A stretch of 64,000 nucleotides of DNA from Pseudoxanthomonas composti (GCF_004122095.1 NZ_SAWZ01000013.1:22955-86954); one strand, 5' to 3'. Shown: positions 23,862-33,327, counted from the first letter of the stretch. The notes: a model not told the origin generated them from the letters alone. A program made the numbers and translations.

Positions 23862-24647
23862 TCAGCGGGCGCCTGTGGGGGCATCGGGTGCGTCGGTCAC
23901 CGCCTGCTCGGCCAGCTCGGGCGAGACGAAGTTGGTGCGCACCAGCTCCAGCGCCCTGCCCTGGCCGTCGGCGGCGTACTCGGTCACGCCGCAGTTGGGC
24001 ACATCGCCCTTGCGGTCGATCGCCAGGATCTGCGCCTCGTCCATGCCTTCCAGCAGGTAGCGCATGCAGTTGACGATCACCTGATGGCCCACGACCAGCA
24101 CGTTGGCGCCGACATGGTTGCGCTGCAGGTCGGCGATCACCCCGCGCAAGCGCAGGATCACATCGCACCAGCTTTCCCCGCCCGGCGGCCGGAAGTAGAA
24201 CTTGCCCACCAGGGTGCGCTGCTCGGACAACTCCGGAAACGTCTCGCGGATGCCCGCCGAGGTGTAGCGGTCGAGGACGCCGAACTCCTTCTCGCGCAGG
24301 CGCTCATCGGCGACCAGCTGCACCTGGCCCTGAAGCGCATCGAGCACCTGCTGGGCGGTCTGCCTGGCGCGCACGTAGGGCGAGCTGAGCACCACCTGCG
24401 GACGCAGGTGCGGCGGCTGACCGCTGAGCCAACGGCCCAGCGCCTGGGCCTGTCGCAGGCCTAGCTCGGACAGCGGCACGTCGGCGTCGCGATGCTCCAG
24501 CTCGATCAGGCTCACGCCTTCTTCTTCTGCCTTGTCGCGGGCGATGTTGCCCGCGCTCTGGCCATGCCGCACGATCCAGATCCGCGCCGGCCACTGCGTG
24601 GACACGCCCTCCATCGCCTTGTTGCGCTCCACGCCGTCGGCGCTCAT
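23862..24647 (-). CDS. Histidine phosphatase family protein (phosphoglycerate mutase-like)
   Basis: A 261-residue protein with the catalytic RHG motif in IWIVRHGQSAGN (about residue 26), the second Arg in LSSPYVRARQTAQ and the second catalytic His in VLVVGHQVIVN. The substrate cannot be told from sequence: the family includes sugar-phosphate phosphatases and phosphoglycerate mutases, and the length suits a phosphatase. ATG 24647 has GGAGG nine bases upstream. It is directly followed by nnrD on the same strand. Confidence 0.88.
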   Translation of the reverse strand: MSADGVERNKAMEGVSTQWPARIWIVRHGQSAGNIARDKAEEEGVSLIELEHRDADVPLSELGLRQAQALGRWLSGQPPHLRPQVVLSSPYVRARQTAQQVLDALQGQVQLVADERLREKEFGVLDRYTSAGIRETFPELSEQRTLVGKFYFRPPGGESWCDVILRLRGVIADLQRNHVGANVLVVGHQVIVNCMRYLLEGMDEAQILAIDRKGDVPNCGVTEYAADGQGRALELVRTNFVSPELAEQAVTDAPDAPTGAR

Positions 24648-24807
24648 GCAAAGACCTCCGCGCCGATGCGGGTGCGCATTGCGCGTGCATGGCGCGGCTG
24701 TCGGGTCGGCATTGCAAGTGGCATGCGGTTTCACCTCGGGTTGAGCGGTCCGGCGGTTGTAGTGAGCACCACGTCTGACCTGCGTGAATCGATGGCGCGG
24801 CCGTGGC

Positions 24808-25599
24808 TCAGCGCTGGATCTTCATCCACACCGGTGCGTGGTCGCTGGCGCCCGGCTCCAGCCGCACCCAGCGGTCCACGCCCACCTCCACCAGCCGCGT
24901 CGCCAGGGCGGGATTGAGCAGCAGGTGATCGATCCGCAGCCCGCGGTCGCGCTCGGCGTGCTGGCGGAAGTAATCCCAGAAGGTGAAGACCTGCTCGGAG
25001 CCGAAGACCGAACGCAGTGCATCGGTCCATCCCTGCTCCAGCAGGCGCGCGTAGGAGGCCCTGACCTCCGGCTGGTTCAGCGCGTCCTTCTTCCACGCCG
25101 CGGGGTCGTAGACATCCAGATCGCTCGGGATGACGTTGAAATCGCCGATCAGCGCGGCCGGATGCGGCAGGTCGACCAGCGTGCGCGCATGCCGGTGCAG
25201 GCGCGCCATCCACTTGAGCTTGTCGTCGAACTTCGGCCCCGGCTGCGGATTGCCGTTGGGCAGGTACAGCCCGCCGATGACGATGCCGTGCGCGGCCGCC
25301 TCGATGTAGCGGCTCTGGCGGTCGCTGGCATCGCCGGGCAATACACGCCTACTTTCCACCGGCACGGCATCGCGGGCCAGCAAGGCCACGCCGTTCCAGG
25401 CGCGCTGGCCCTTCCAAATCGCCCCATAGCCCTGGCGCTCGATCGCCTCGCGCGGGAAGGCCGCGTCCTCGCACTTGAGCTCCTGCAACGCGACCACGTC
25501 CGGCTTGAGATAGTCCAGCCAGGCCAGCAGGTTGGACAGGCGCGCGTTGATGCCATTGACGTTGAACGTGGCGATGGTCAGCGTGCGCCGGCGGGTCAT
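24808..25599 (-). CDS. xthA: Exodeoxyribonuclease III (AP endonuclease)
   Basis: A 263-residue base-excision-repair enzyme that cuts at abasic sites and trims 3' ends. Conserved motifs are IATFNVNGINARL, LQELKCED with the metal-binding Glu, GLYLPNGNP, the catalytic DFNVIPSDLDVY, and the terminal ASDHAPVWM with the active His. Length is normal for the ExoA/XthA family. It overlaps the following start of the PQ-loop gene by one base at 25599, indicating co-transcription. Confidence 0.95.
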   Translation of the reverse strand: MTRRRTLTIATFNVNGINARLSNLLAWLDYLKPDVVALQELKCEDAAFPREAIERQGYGAIWKGQRAWNGVALLARDAVPVESRRVLPGDASDRQSRYIEAAAHGIVIGGLYLPNGNPQPGPKFDDKLKWMARLHRHARTLVDLPHPAALIGDFNVIPSDLDVYDPAAWKKDALNQPEVRASYARLLEQGWTDALRSVFGSEQVFTFWDYFRQHAERDRGLRIDHLLLNPALATRLVEVGVDRWVRLEPGASDHAPVWMKIQR

Positions 25600-25907
25600 C
25601 AGCGCGGTGTCCCCAATCCGGCCTGCTCGCGCGCCGACACCGCCACCGAGGCGCGGCGCTGCTTGATCGACGACAGCACCTGGCCCACCACCGCCGTCAG
25701 CAGGATCAGCGAGTTGGTCACCACGAACACCACGCTGCCCATCAGCGCGCTGTAGATGATGAACAGCACCGAGGCCGACATCTGGCCCAGGAACAGCCAG
25801 CCGGACACCGCCTGGCTATCGGCGCTCTTCCACTGCTTCCAGATCTGGCGCGACAGGGTGGAGATCAGGATCAGCGTGGCGAGCCAGCCCAGGAGATCAG
25901 CGTTCAA
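25599..25907 (-). CDS. PQ-loop / SemiSWEET-like membrane protein
   Basis: A 102-residue protein with three membrane helices (LLGWLATLILISTLS, GWLFLGQMSASVLFIIYSAL, VFVVTNSLILLTAVVGQVL) and a basic tail. The order fits half-SWEET transporters, which dimerise to move sugars; a canonical PQ pair is not evident (SADSQAVSGW occupies that loop), so transport is inferred from fold. It shares a base with xthA. Confidence 0.75.
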   Translation of the reverse strand: MNADLLGWLATLILISTLSRQIWKQWKSADSQAVSGWLFLGQMSASVLFIIYSALMGSVVFVVTNSLILLTAVVGQVLSSIKQRRASVAVSAREQAGLGTPR

Positions 25908-25928
25908 GGCGAGCCTCCCATCCAGTGC

Positions 25929-26930
25929 TCAAACGTCACCGGACCCGCCGGTGCTGCTGAAGACGTTCCCCGTCGTGTAACTGTTGCCCTGCTCGGCCAG
26001 GTTCACGTACAGGCCGGCGATCTCCGCAGGTTGCCCCGGCCGCCCCATCGGCGAGTCGGCGCCGAACTGCGGCAGCTTGCCCGGCAGCTGGCCGCCCGCG
26101 GCCTGCAGCGGCGTCCAGTAAGGCCCCGGGGCGACGGCGTTGACCCGGATCCCCTTCTCGGCCAGCTGCTTGGCCAGGCTCTTGGTGAAGGTGACGATGA
26201 AGCCCTTGGTGCCCGCGTAGTCCAGCAGTTCGCCCGGGCCGTTGGATGCGGTCACCGAGGCGGTGTTGATGATGGCCGACCCGGCCGGCATGCCCGGTAC
26301 CGCCGCCTTGGTCAGCCAGAACAGCGCATAGATGTTCGTGCGGATGGTCCAGTCGAAATCATCGCTACTGATGTCCACGATGGAGCGGTGCGGCTTCTGC
26401 CGCGCGGCGTTGTTGACCAGCAGATCCAGTCCACCGAGCTGCTCGCGCGCTTTGGCGGCCAGCTCAGTGCAGAAGGATTCCTGGCGCAGGTCGCCGGGAA
26501 TGGCCACGGCCTTGCGCCCGGCCTTCCGGATCAGCGCAACGACCTCGCGCGCATCTTCCTCTTCCTGCGGCAGGTAATTGATCGCCACGTCCGCGCCCTC
26601 GCGCGCGAAGGCGATCGCTACCGCCCGGCCGATGCCCGAGTCGCCACCGGTGATCAAAGCCTTGCGACCCTGCAACCTGCCCGAGCCGCGGTAGGAGGTC
26701 TCGCCGTGATCGGGCCGCGGCTGCATCCGCGAGGCCAGCGCCGGCCATGGCTGCTGCTGGTCCGGGAACGGCGGCTTGGGGTACTCGGCGGTCACTGCCG
26801 CAGTGGCGCCTTGCGCAGCGCCAGCCTGCGAAGGCAACACGCCGGCCGTCGCGCCTACCGCCAGGCCTGCACCCATGGTGGTGATGGCATGGCGACGCGC
26901 CAGGGAAGCGGGAGGAGGATCACTGCGCAT
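25929..26930 (-). CDS. Short-chain dehydrogenase with Tat export signal
   Basis: A 333-residue SDR of the YghA-like subgroup. Unlike its two paralogues here it has a 40-residue N-terminal extension (SLARRHAITTMGAGLAVGA, ending near QAGA) with a twin-Arg motif and hydrophobic core, typical of a Tat signal. Export of folded, cofactor-loaded enzyme to the periplasm is inferred. The mature part has QPRPDHGETSYRGSG, cofactor motif TGGDSGIG, NNAARQ, Ser in INTASVTAS and YxxxK in YAGTKGF. ATG 26930 has no strong ribosome site. It ends 21 bases before the SemiSWEET gene. Confidence 0.87.
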   Translation of the reverse strand: MRSDPPPASLARRHAITTMGAGLAVGATAGVLPSQAGAAQGATAAVTAEYPKPPFPDQQQPWPALASRMQPRPDHGETSYRGSGRLQGRKALITGGDSGIGRAVAIAFAREGADVAINYLPQEEEDAREVVALIRKAGRKAVAIPGDLRQESFCTELAAKAREQLGGLDLLVNNAARQKPHRSIVDISSDDFDWTIRTNIYALFWLTKAAVPGMPAGSAIINTASVTASNGPGELLDYAGTKGFIVTFTKSLAKQLAEKGIRVNAVAPGPYWTPLQAAGGQLPGKLPQFGADSPMGRPGQPAEIAGLYVNLAEQGNSYTTGNVFSSTGGSGDV

Positions 26931-27122
26931 GGGGAATCGACTCCATTGAGGGCGCCCCTGGATAACCAGCCGCCGGAGACAAGCGTGTGAAGCGCACACG
27001 CGCGCCTGCACAAAATGCACACAGGGCAAGGCGTCATCGTGCGACACGAACCTAGACTGATGTATGCCGTTGCTGCGTGCGGGACGCAGCCAGTCCCGCC
27101 GCCAACTTACAGGAGCAATGCA

Positions 27123-27395
27123 ATGAACAAGCCCGACGAATTGGAAAAGCACGACGCCCGTCAGTCCGCCTATCGCGGCCAGGGCAAGGACGCGCAGGAG
27201 GACGGACACGGCCGCCACGATCCGAGCGCGGCAGATGAAAGGGATGCAGCGCCGGACGCCGCGCGCGAAGGCGATGCGCCCGCTGGCCAAGACCCCTCTC
27301 GCGACGATGCCTCCACCCAGCCCAACTTCGGCCAATCCGGAAGCTACGGCCAGGCCGGCGATATCGCCGAGCACACCGCCAGGCGCGACGACTGA
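27123..27395 (+). CDS. Small acidic hydrophilic protein (90 aa)
   Basis: A 90-residue protein rich in Asp, Gly, Ala, Gln and Arg (DERDAAPDAAREGDAP, then QPNFGQSGSYGQAGDIAE), predicted disordered. AGGAG precedes ATG 27123 at good spacing. It starts 193 bases from the divergent Tat-SDR gene and lies upstream of paoA. It resembles other small stress-type proteins in this window in composition, not in sequence. Confidence 0.65.
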   Translation: MNKPDELEKHDARQSAYRGQGKDAQEDGHGRHDPSAADERDAAPDAAREGDAPAGQDPSRDDASTQPNFGQSGSYGQAGDIAEHTARRDD

Positions 27396-27456
27396 CCTTG
27401 CACGTCGCCTGGGCGCAGCCCGCGTCCACACCTCCCGCCATCGCCACGAGGCCATC

Positions 27457-27999
27457 ATGTCCACGCCACCGCCTGCCACCGCCTACCCCGGCATCGCCAT
27501 CACCCTGACCCTCAATGGCGTGCGCCGGGAACTGATTGTCGAGCCCTGGGTGACGCTGCTGGACCTGCTGCGTGAGCGGGTGGACCTGACCGGCGCCAAG
27601 AAAGGCTGCGACCACGGCCAATGCGGTGCGTGCACGGTGCTGATCGACGGCGTGCGCATCAACAGCTGCCTGACCCTGGCGGTCATGCAGGACGGGCGCA
27701 GCATCACCACGATCGAAGGGCTGGCCAACGCGGAGGGCCTGCACCCAGTGCAGCAGGCCTTCATCGACCATGACGCCCTGCAGTGCGGCTACTGCACGCC
27801 CGGACAGATCTGTTCGGCGGTCGGGCTGTTGGCCGAAGGCCACGCCCACGACCGCGACCAGGTCCGCGAGCTGATGAGTGGCAACATCTGCCGGTGCGGC
27901 GCCTATCCGCAGATCGCCTCGGCCGTGGGGAGCTGCATCGATCAGGCCGGACAGGCAGCCGAGGACGCCAGCGCGCGTCCGGGCACGGTGCCGGCATGA
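27457..27999 (+). CDS. paoA: Aldehyde oxidoreductase, 2Fe-2S subunit (PaoA-like)
   Basis: A 180-residue iron-sulfur subunit of the xanthine-dehydrogenase family. The plant-ferredoxin-type cluster is CDHGQCGACTVLIDG with a later Cys in NSCLTLA; the second cluster is CGYCTPGQ and CRCGAYPQI. E. coli PaoA has a Tat signal and works in the periplasm; this protein starts MSTPPPATAYPGIAITLTLN with no signal, so the complex is probably cytoplasmic or the signal has been lost. It overlaps paoB by ATGA. Confidence 0.93.
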   Translation: MSTPPPATAYPGIAITLTLNGVRRELIVEPWVTLLDLLRERVDLTGAKKGCDHGQCGACTVLIDGVRINSCLTLAVMQDGRSITTIEGLANAEGLHPVQQAFIDHDALQCGYCTPGQICSAVGLLAEGHAHDRDQVRELMSGNICRCGAYPQIASAVGSCIDQAGQAAEDASARPGTVPA

Positions 28000-29030
28000 A
28001 CCCTTTCCACTACGTCCGCGCCGGGGCGACCCAGGAGGCGGTGGCGCAGCTGGCGCGCCCTGGCGAGCATCCGGCCAGGTTGATCGCCGGCGGCACCAAC
28101 CTGCTGGACCTGATGAAGATCGGGGCGATGTCGGCCGAGCTGCTGATCGACATCAACGCCGCGGTGCCGGACGCGCTGCGCGATGCCGGCGCAGATGGGA
28201 TGGTGCTGGGCGCGGCCGCGCGCAATGCGGTCACCGCCTACGACCCGGGGGTGAAGCGGCGTTACCCGCTGCTCAGCGCCGCGATCCTGGCCGGGGCTTC
28301 GCCGCAGATCCGCAATGCGGCCAGCAACGCCGGCAACCTGCTGCAGCGCACGCGCTGCTATTACTTCTACGACCCGGCCACCGCATGCAACAAACGCGAC
28401 CCAGGCAGCGGCTGCGCGGCCCGCACCGGGGTCAACCGGCAGCACGCCATCCTCGGCTTCAGCCCCAGCTGCATCGCCACGCACCCGTCCGACATGTGCG
28501 TGGCCCTGGCGGCCCTGGAGGCGCGGGTCCAGGTCACCGGCCCGGCCGGAGACCGCGAAATCCCCTTCGCAGAGTTCCACCGCCTGCCCGGCGACCGCCC
28601 GGAGCTGGACACCACCCTTGGACCGGACGAGGTCATCACCGCGATCGCCTTGCCGGCGATGGACCAGTTCGCGGGCCACAGCGCCTACCTCAAGGTGCGC
28701 GACCGCCTCAGCTATGCCTTCGCGCTGGTGTCGGTGGCGGCCGCGCTGGCGCTGAACGAGGACGGCACGATCGCCCAGGCGCGCCTGGCCGTGGGTGGCG
28801 TGGCCCATCGCCCCTGGCGGGTGCCCGCCGCGGAGGAGGCCATGGTCGGGCAGCTGCCGGTGGAGGACACCTTCGCCGCCGCGGCCGAGAGCCTGTTGCA
28901 GGGCGCCCGCGGCAGCGGCTTCAACGATTTCAAGATTCCGCTCGCCCGTCGCAGCGTCGTGCGCGCCCTGCAGATGGCCCACGAAGGCACCTACGACAAC
29001 ACCGGTGCGCCACGAGGACAACACCCATGA
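27996..29030 (+). CDS. paoB: Aldehyde oxidoreductase, FAD-binding subunit (PaoB-like)
   Basis: A 344-residue FAD subunit. The FAD motif is LIAGGTNLLDLMK, followed by PQIRNAASNAGNLLQRT. A Cys-rich insert, CYYFYDPATACNKRDPGSGC, matches the extra 4Fe-4S cluster characteristic of PaoB/YagS and 4-hydroxybenzoyl-CoA reductase-type subunits. The ending DFKIPLARRSVVRAL is conserved. It bridges electron flow from the molybdenum subunit. It overlaps paoA and paoC by four bases each. Confidence 0.94.
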   Translation: MNPFHYVRAGATQEAVAQLARPGEHPARLIAGGTNLLDLMKIGAMSAELLIDINAAVPDALRDAGADGMVLGAAARNAVTAYDPGVKRRYPLLSAAILAGASPQIRNAASNAGNLLQRTRCYYFYDPATACNKRDPGSGCAARTGVNRQHAILGFSPSCIATHPSDMCVALAALEARVQVTGPAGDREIPFAEFHRLPGDRPELDTTLGPDEVITAIALPAMDQFAGHSAYLKVRDRLSYAFALVSVAAALALNEDGTIAQARLAVGGVAHRPWRVPAAEEAMVGQLPVEDTFAAAAESLLQGARGSGFNDFKIPLARRSVVRALQMAHEGTYDNTGAPRGQHP

Positions 29031-31273
29031 CCCACCCCGACACTCAACCGGTGCGCCTGGGCCAGGACCTGCCGCGCGTGGATGCGCTGGCCAAGGTCAC
29101 CGGACAGGCGCGCTATGCCGCCGAGCACCCGGCCGCCGACCTGCTCTACGGCGTGGTGGTCAACAGCGCCATCGCGCGCGGCACCATCACCGCCATCGAC
29201 GACAGCCGCGCCCGCGCGGTGCCAGGCGTGGTGGACGTCATCACCCACCAGAATCGCCCGAAGATGCGCAGCGCGCGCCTGTTCTACAAGGACATGGTGG
29301 CCCCCGGCGGAAGGCCGTACCGCCCACTCCACGATGCCCAGGTGCACTACAGCGGACAGCCAGTGGCGCTGGTGCTGGCCGAAAGCTTCGAGGCCGCCCG
29401 CTACGCCGCGCGCCTGGTCCAGGTGCAGTACGCCAGCACGCCGCATCGCACCGACCTGCTGGCCGACCTCGGGCGCGCGAAGAAGCCGCTGACCTTCAAG
29501 GCGGGCTTCTCGCCCCCGCCCTCGGACAAGGGCAAGCCCGAGCAGGTCTTCGAGGCAGCCGAGTTCCGGGTGGACTGCGAATCGCACAGCGGCGTGGAGC
29601 ACCACAACCCGATGGAGCTGTTCGCCAGCACCGTGCTATGGGGCGAAGACGGCCACCTCACCATCTACGACAAGACCCAGGGCTCGCAGAACAGCCGCTG
29701 GTACGTCTCGCGCGTGTTCGGGCTGTCCAAGGACCGGGTGACCGTGCGCAATCCCTATGTGGGCGGGGCCTTCGGCTCGGGATTGCGGCCGCAGTACCAG
29801 CTGCCATTGGCAGTGATGGGCGCGCTCAAGCACCAGCGCTCGGTGCGCGTGGTGATGACCCGGCAACAGATGTTCACCTTCGGGCACCGTCCCGAAACCT
29901 GGCAGCGGGTCAAGCTTTCGGCGAGCGCCGACGGGGCGCTGACCTCGATCTGGCACGAGGCAGTGGCCGAGACCTCGCGCATGGAGGACTACGTGGAGGT
30001 GGTGGTCAACTGGAGCGGCCAGCTCTACCAGTGTCCCAACGTGCACCTGGGCTATCGCCTGGTCGAGCTGGACCACGCCACGCCGATGGACATGCGCGCC
30101 CCCGGCGCCGCGCACGGCGTGCATGCGCTGGAAGTGGCCCTGGACGAGCTGTCCTACGTGCTGGGCATGGACCCGCTGCAGCTGCGCCTGAAGAACTACG
30201 CCAGCAGCAACCCCGAAGACGGCAAGCCGTACTCGACCAAGACATTGAAACGTTGCTACGAGGTGGCTGCCGCGCGCTTCGGCTGGGATCGGCGTCCGCC
30301 GCAGCCCAGGCAGATGCGCGAGGGGCGCGAGCTCATCGGCTGGGGCATGGCCACCGGCACCTGGGACGCGATGCAGATGTTCGCCAGGGCCGAGGCGGTG
30401 CTTGGGCGCGACGGACGCCTGCGCGTGCGCAGCGCGGCCTCGGACATCGGCACCGGCACCTACACCGTCATGGCGATGATCGCCGCCGAGCGCATGGGGC
30501 TGCCGCTGGAGCTGGTGGACTTCCAGCTTGGCGATTCCAACTATCCGGTGGCCCCGATCGAAGGCGGTTCCTCGCACGTGGCCACGGTGGGCTCGGCGGT
30601 GGACGGGGCCTGCGAGAAGCTGCAGAAGCGTCTGCTGCACCTGGCCCGCAGGCAGCCAGGCAGCGGCTTTTCCAAGGCGAGGATGGCCGATGTGCTGTTC
30701 CAGGACGGCGCGCTGGTGCTGAAGTCCGAGCCTTCGGTGCGGCTGCCGTATGCGGAGCTGCTGCAGGCACTTCCGGAAGGCGAGCTCAGCACCCGCTACC
30801 TGCTGGTGCCCAACACGCTGCGCCAGCGCAAATATGTGCGCGCCACCCATGGCGCGGTGTTCTGCGAGGTCAGGGTCGACGAAACTCTGGGGATCGTGCG
30901 CGTCACCCGCGTGGTCAGCGCCATCGACGCCGGCCGTATCCTCAACCCGCGCACGGCACGCGGCCAGGTCATCGGCGGCATCGTCTGGGGGATCAGCCAG
31001 GCCCTGCACGAGGAAACCTTCTGCGACCACACCATCGGTCGCTTCATCAACCACGACCTGGCCGAATACCACGTGGCCGCCAACGCCGACATCCACGAGA
31101 TCCAGGTCGACTTCGTCGAAGCCCACGATGACATCGTCAGCCGCATCGGCGCCAAGGGCGTGGGCGAGATCGGCCTGGTGGGGGTGGCAGCCGCCATCAG
31201 CAATGCCATCTATCACGCCACCGGCAAGCGCCTGCGCGATACCCCGATGACACCGGACAAGGTGATGGCCTAG
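29027..31273 (+). CDS. paoC: Aldehyde oxidoreductase, molybdenum-binding subunit (PaoC-like)
   Basis: A 748-residue catalytic subunit that oxidises aldehydes to acids at a molybdopterin-cytosine-dinucleotide centre. It shows GGAFGSGLRPQ, MDMRAPGAAHGVHALE, DIGTGTYTVMA, GGSSHVATVGSAV and the catalytic Glu in GAKGVGEIGLVG near the C-terminus. Length matches PaoC/YagR. The maturation chaperone PaoD (XdhC-like) is not beside it, so insertion of the cofactor depends on a gene elsewhere. Substrates are likely aromatic or other toxic aldehydes. Confidence 0.94.
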   Translation: MTHPDTQPVRLGQDLPRVDALAKVTGQARYAAEHPAADLLYGVVVNSAIARGTITAIDDSRARAVPGVVDVITHQNRPKMRSARLFYKDMVAPGGRPYRPLHDAQVHYSGQPVALVLAESFEAARYAARLVQVQYASTPHRTDLLADLGRAKKPLTFKAGFSPPPSDKGKPEQVFEAAEFRVDCESHSGVEHHNPMELFASTVLWGEDGHLTIYDKTQGSQNSRWYVSRVFGLSKDRVTVRNPYVGGAFGSGLRPQYQLPLAVMGALKHQRSVRVVMTRQQMFTFGHRPETWQRVKLSASADGALTSIWHEAVAETSRMEDYVEVVVNWSGQLYQCPNVHLGYRLVELDHATPMDMRAPGAAHGVHALEVALDELSYVLGMDPLQLRLKNYASSNPEDGKPYSTKTLKRCYEVAAARFGWDRRPPQPRQMREGRELIGWGMATGTWDAMQMFARAEAVLGRDGRLRVRSAASDIGTGTYTVMAMIAAERMGLPLELVDFQLGDSNYPVAPIEGGSSHVATVGSAVDGACEKLQKRLLHLARRQPGSGFSKARMADVLFQDGALVLKSEPSVRLPYAELLQALPEGELSTRYLLVPNTLRQRKYVRATHGAVFCEVRVDETLGIVRVTRVVSAIDAGRILNPRTARGQVIGGIVWGISQALHEETFCDHTIGRFINHDLAEYHVAANADIHEIQVDFVEAHDDIVSRIGAKGVGEIGLVGVAAAISNAIYHATGKRLRDTPMTPDKVMA

Positions 31274-31430
31274 CGGCCGGGCCGCCCATGGCGCGGCAGG
31301 GATGCCGCGCCGCTCAACGGTGCGCGGTGCGTGCATTGCGGCGCCAAAGCGCGGGTGCTCGCATGGCTGCGCCGATCGGTTGGCGCTCAAAACCGGCCTG
31401 ACACGCGCCATGGCACCAGCGCCGCAGGGC

Positions 31431-31778
31431 TCAGCCGTTGACCGAGGCTTCCAGGGCCGCCTTCAGCTCGGACAGGTGGAAGGGTTTCTGCACGATCTGC
31501 CGCGTCCGGTACTGCGCCGGCACGCCAGCCTGGCCATAGCCGGTCACGAACAGGAACGGCATCCCCTGGGTTTCCAGTGCCTGGGCGATCGGCTCGGAGG
31601 ATTGGCCGGAGAGATTCATGTCCAGCATCGCCACATCGAATTGCTGGGTGCTCAGCGCCGCCAGCCCGGCCTCCAGGCTGGCCATGGTGCCCACGACCTG
31701 GTAGCCCAGGATCTCCAGGCATTCCTCCAGCATCATCGCCACCAGGAACTCATCCTCCACGATCAGCACACGGGTCAT
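31431..31778 (-). CDS. Single-domain response regulator
   Basis: A 115-residue receiver: EDEF near residue 8, acceptor Asp in VAMLDMNLSGQSSE, Thr in FVTGYG and Lys in QKPFHLSEL. ATG 31778 lies just past the stop of the kinase gene; GTG 31784, overlapping that stop, is also possible. It has no output domain. Such receivers often accompany HWE-type kinases as phosphate acceptors. Confidence 0.87.
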   Translation of the reverse strand: MTRVLIVEDEFLVAMMLEECLEILGYQVVGTMASLEAGLAALSTQQFDVAMLDMNLSGQSSEPIAQALETQGMPFLFVTGYGQAGVPAQYRTRQIVQKPFHLSELKAALEASVNG

Positions 31779-31780
31779 GG

Positions 31781-32794
31781 TCACGCGGCCATCTGCGAGT
31801 CTTCGATGGGGATGCGCGCGCGGTAGCGCACTCCTTCGGGCTGGAAATCCAGCGCCGTGGCGCCGCCCAGGTCGTGGCTGAGCCCCTGCTCGAGCAGGCG
31901 TGCGCCGAAGCCCTTGACGATGTCTTGACTGGGCGAAGGACCATCACGCTCCTGCCACTCCAGCTGCAGCGCCCTGCCCGCCTCGTCGATATCGCTGGGC
32001 TGCCAGGCGATCCGCACCTTGCCTTCGGGCACCGACAGCGCGCCGTACTTGACGGCATTGGTGCACAGCTCATGCAGCGCCATCGACAGCGCCACGGCCT
32101 TGTGCGGTGGCAGGCGGTGGCTGACGCCGCTGATCTGGAAACGCCCCTCCGCTGTGGCATAGGGCGCAACCGCGGCAGAGACCAGCTCGACCAGGTCGGC
32201 GCTGTGCCAGCCTTCGCGGGTGAGCACGTTGTGGGTGATGGACAAGGCCATGATGCGCGCGTCGATCTTCTCCTGCGCCTCGCGCATGCCGCTGGAACTG
32301 CGCATGGACTGACGGATCAGCGTCTGGATCATCACCAGTGAGTTCTTCACGCGATGATTGAGCTCGTTGACCATGAGCTGCATGCGCTGTTCCTGCTGCG
32401 TCCGCTCGGTCACATCGCGCGTGCTGCCGGCGATCGCCTCGACCTCGCCATCGACCCCGATGACCGGGGTGAAGATGTAGTCGTAGATACGCACGCCCTT
32501 CTCGGCATGTGGAAACGGCACGTCGCCGCGGATGGGCTGGCGCGTGGCGATGACCCGCTCGATCTCCTCATCGTGCATCGCCGCGTGCCACGGCTCGTAG
32601 CCGATCTCCAGGCAGGTCTTGCCCTGTGCCTGCTCCCAGGTCATGCCCCACATGTCCAGCAGCGCACGGTTGGCATAGATGAAGCGATGCTGCAGGTCGA
32701 AGACGTACAGCAGGTCCGGGGTTGTCCCGAGCAAGGCTTCGTAGGCGCGCCAAGTCGCGTCAGGACTGGCCAGGGCAGGAAACTCGGAAGACAT
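31781..32794 (-). CDS. PAS-domain histidine kinase, HWE/HisKA_2 type
   Basis: A 337-residue soluble kinase. A PAS domain (about 18-130, [19 protein letters not shown]) has a PAC end ([11 protein letters not shown]). The phospho-acceptor region is [19 protein letters not shown], diagnostic of HisKA_2/HWE kinases, with ATPase motifs [15 protein letters not shown] and [17 protein letters not shown] flavin-binding LOV motif (GRNCRFLQ) is absent, so light sensing through flavin is not supported. It precedes its likely partner receiver. Confidence 0.87.
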   Translation of the reverse strand: MSSEFPALASPDATWRAYEALLGTTPDLLYVFDLQHRFIYANRALLDMWGMTWEQAQGKTCLEIGYEPWHAAMHDEEIERVIATRQPIRGDVPFPHAEKGVRIYDYIFTPVIGVDGEVEAIAGSTRDVTERTQQEQRMQLMVNELNHRVKNSLVMIQTLIRQSMRSSSGMREAQEKIDARIMALSITHNVLTREGWHSADLVELVSAAVAPYATAEGRFQISGVSHRLPPHKAVALSMALHELCTNAVKYGALSVPEGKVRIAWQPSDIDEAGRALQLEWQERDGPSPSQDIVKGFGARLLEQGLSHDLGGATALDFQPEGVRYRARIPIEDSQMAA

Positions 32795-33129
32795 GGGGAT
32801 CGCGTGGGGAGTGCGCGGCAACGCTAACACCGACGACGGTGAAAGGGAGGTCAAGCCGCGCTCAGGCCTGGTACAGCGCACCCATAAAGACAACGCGGCC
32901 GGCGACGGACTTTTGTGGGCCGTTCGGTCGGCCCATGTCAGGCCATCGACAGCCGGGCCCAGGGCGCTCGGTCCGCCTCGTGCCGATGCCTGGGCGCCAG
33001 CGCGGGCTTCACCGATCGCGTGAATTTGTTGCCTGCCAGCATGCAGGCCCAGGTCGCGTCCGCGACGTGTCCTGCACAACCGTCCACGGAAGCTCCGAGC
33101 CGACATCAGCATCGATCTGGAGACCGGAC
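32795..33129. other. Intergenic spacer
   Basis: About 335 bases between the divergent kinase and small-protein genes. The overlapping open frames here look like chance products. I see no hairpin, repeat or clear promoter. Confidence 0.4.
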
Positions 33130-33327
33130 ATGCCCAACGACTTCGCGGTGGATGCCAAGGCGCCCGAGCGCGCCAGGCTGGAAGCGGACCTCGCGCGCTT
33201 CCTCGCCAACAAGGGCAAGGTGGAGGTCCTCGGCAACACTCCCTTCCGCAAACCCGAGTTGCTCAGCGTCAAGGACGCCGCGCTGGCCTCGGCCAGCCGC
33301 CACTTCTCGAGGAAGGGCGCGACCTGA
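33130..33327 (+). CDS. Small protein of unknown function (65 aa)
   Basis: A 65-residue protein beginning [20 protein letters not shown], with a helical, charged composition and no signal peptide. GGAG lies nine bases before ATG 33130. The downstream spacer to 33548 holds no identified feature. No family is recognised. Confidence 0.6.
   Translation: MPNDFAVDAKAPERARLEADLARFLANKGKVEVLGNTPFRKPELLSVKDAALASASRHFSRKGAT

Noticed and set aside
29636..31411. 591-codon minus-strand frame opposite paoC
   Set aside because: Antisense shadow of a certain gene; composition typical of the complementary frame, with no recognisable motif.
31781..32794. PAS domain of the HWE-like kinase considered as a LOV photosensor
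   Set aside because: The flavin-binding GRNCRFLQ-type motif with its reactive Cys is absent from the PAS region.
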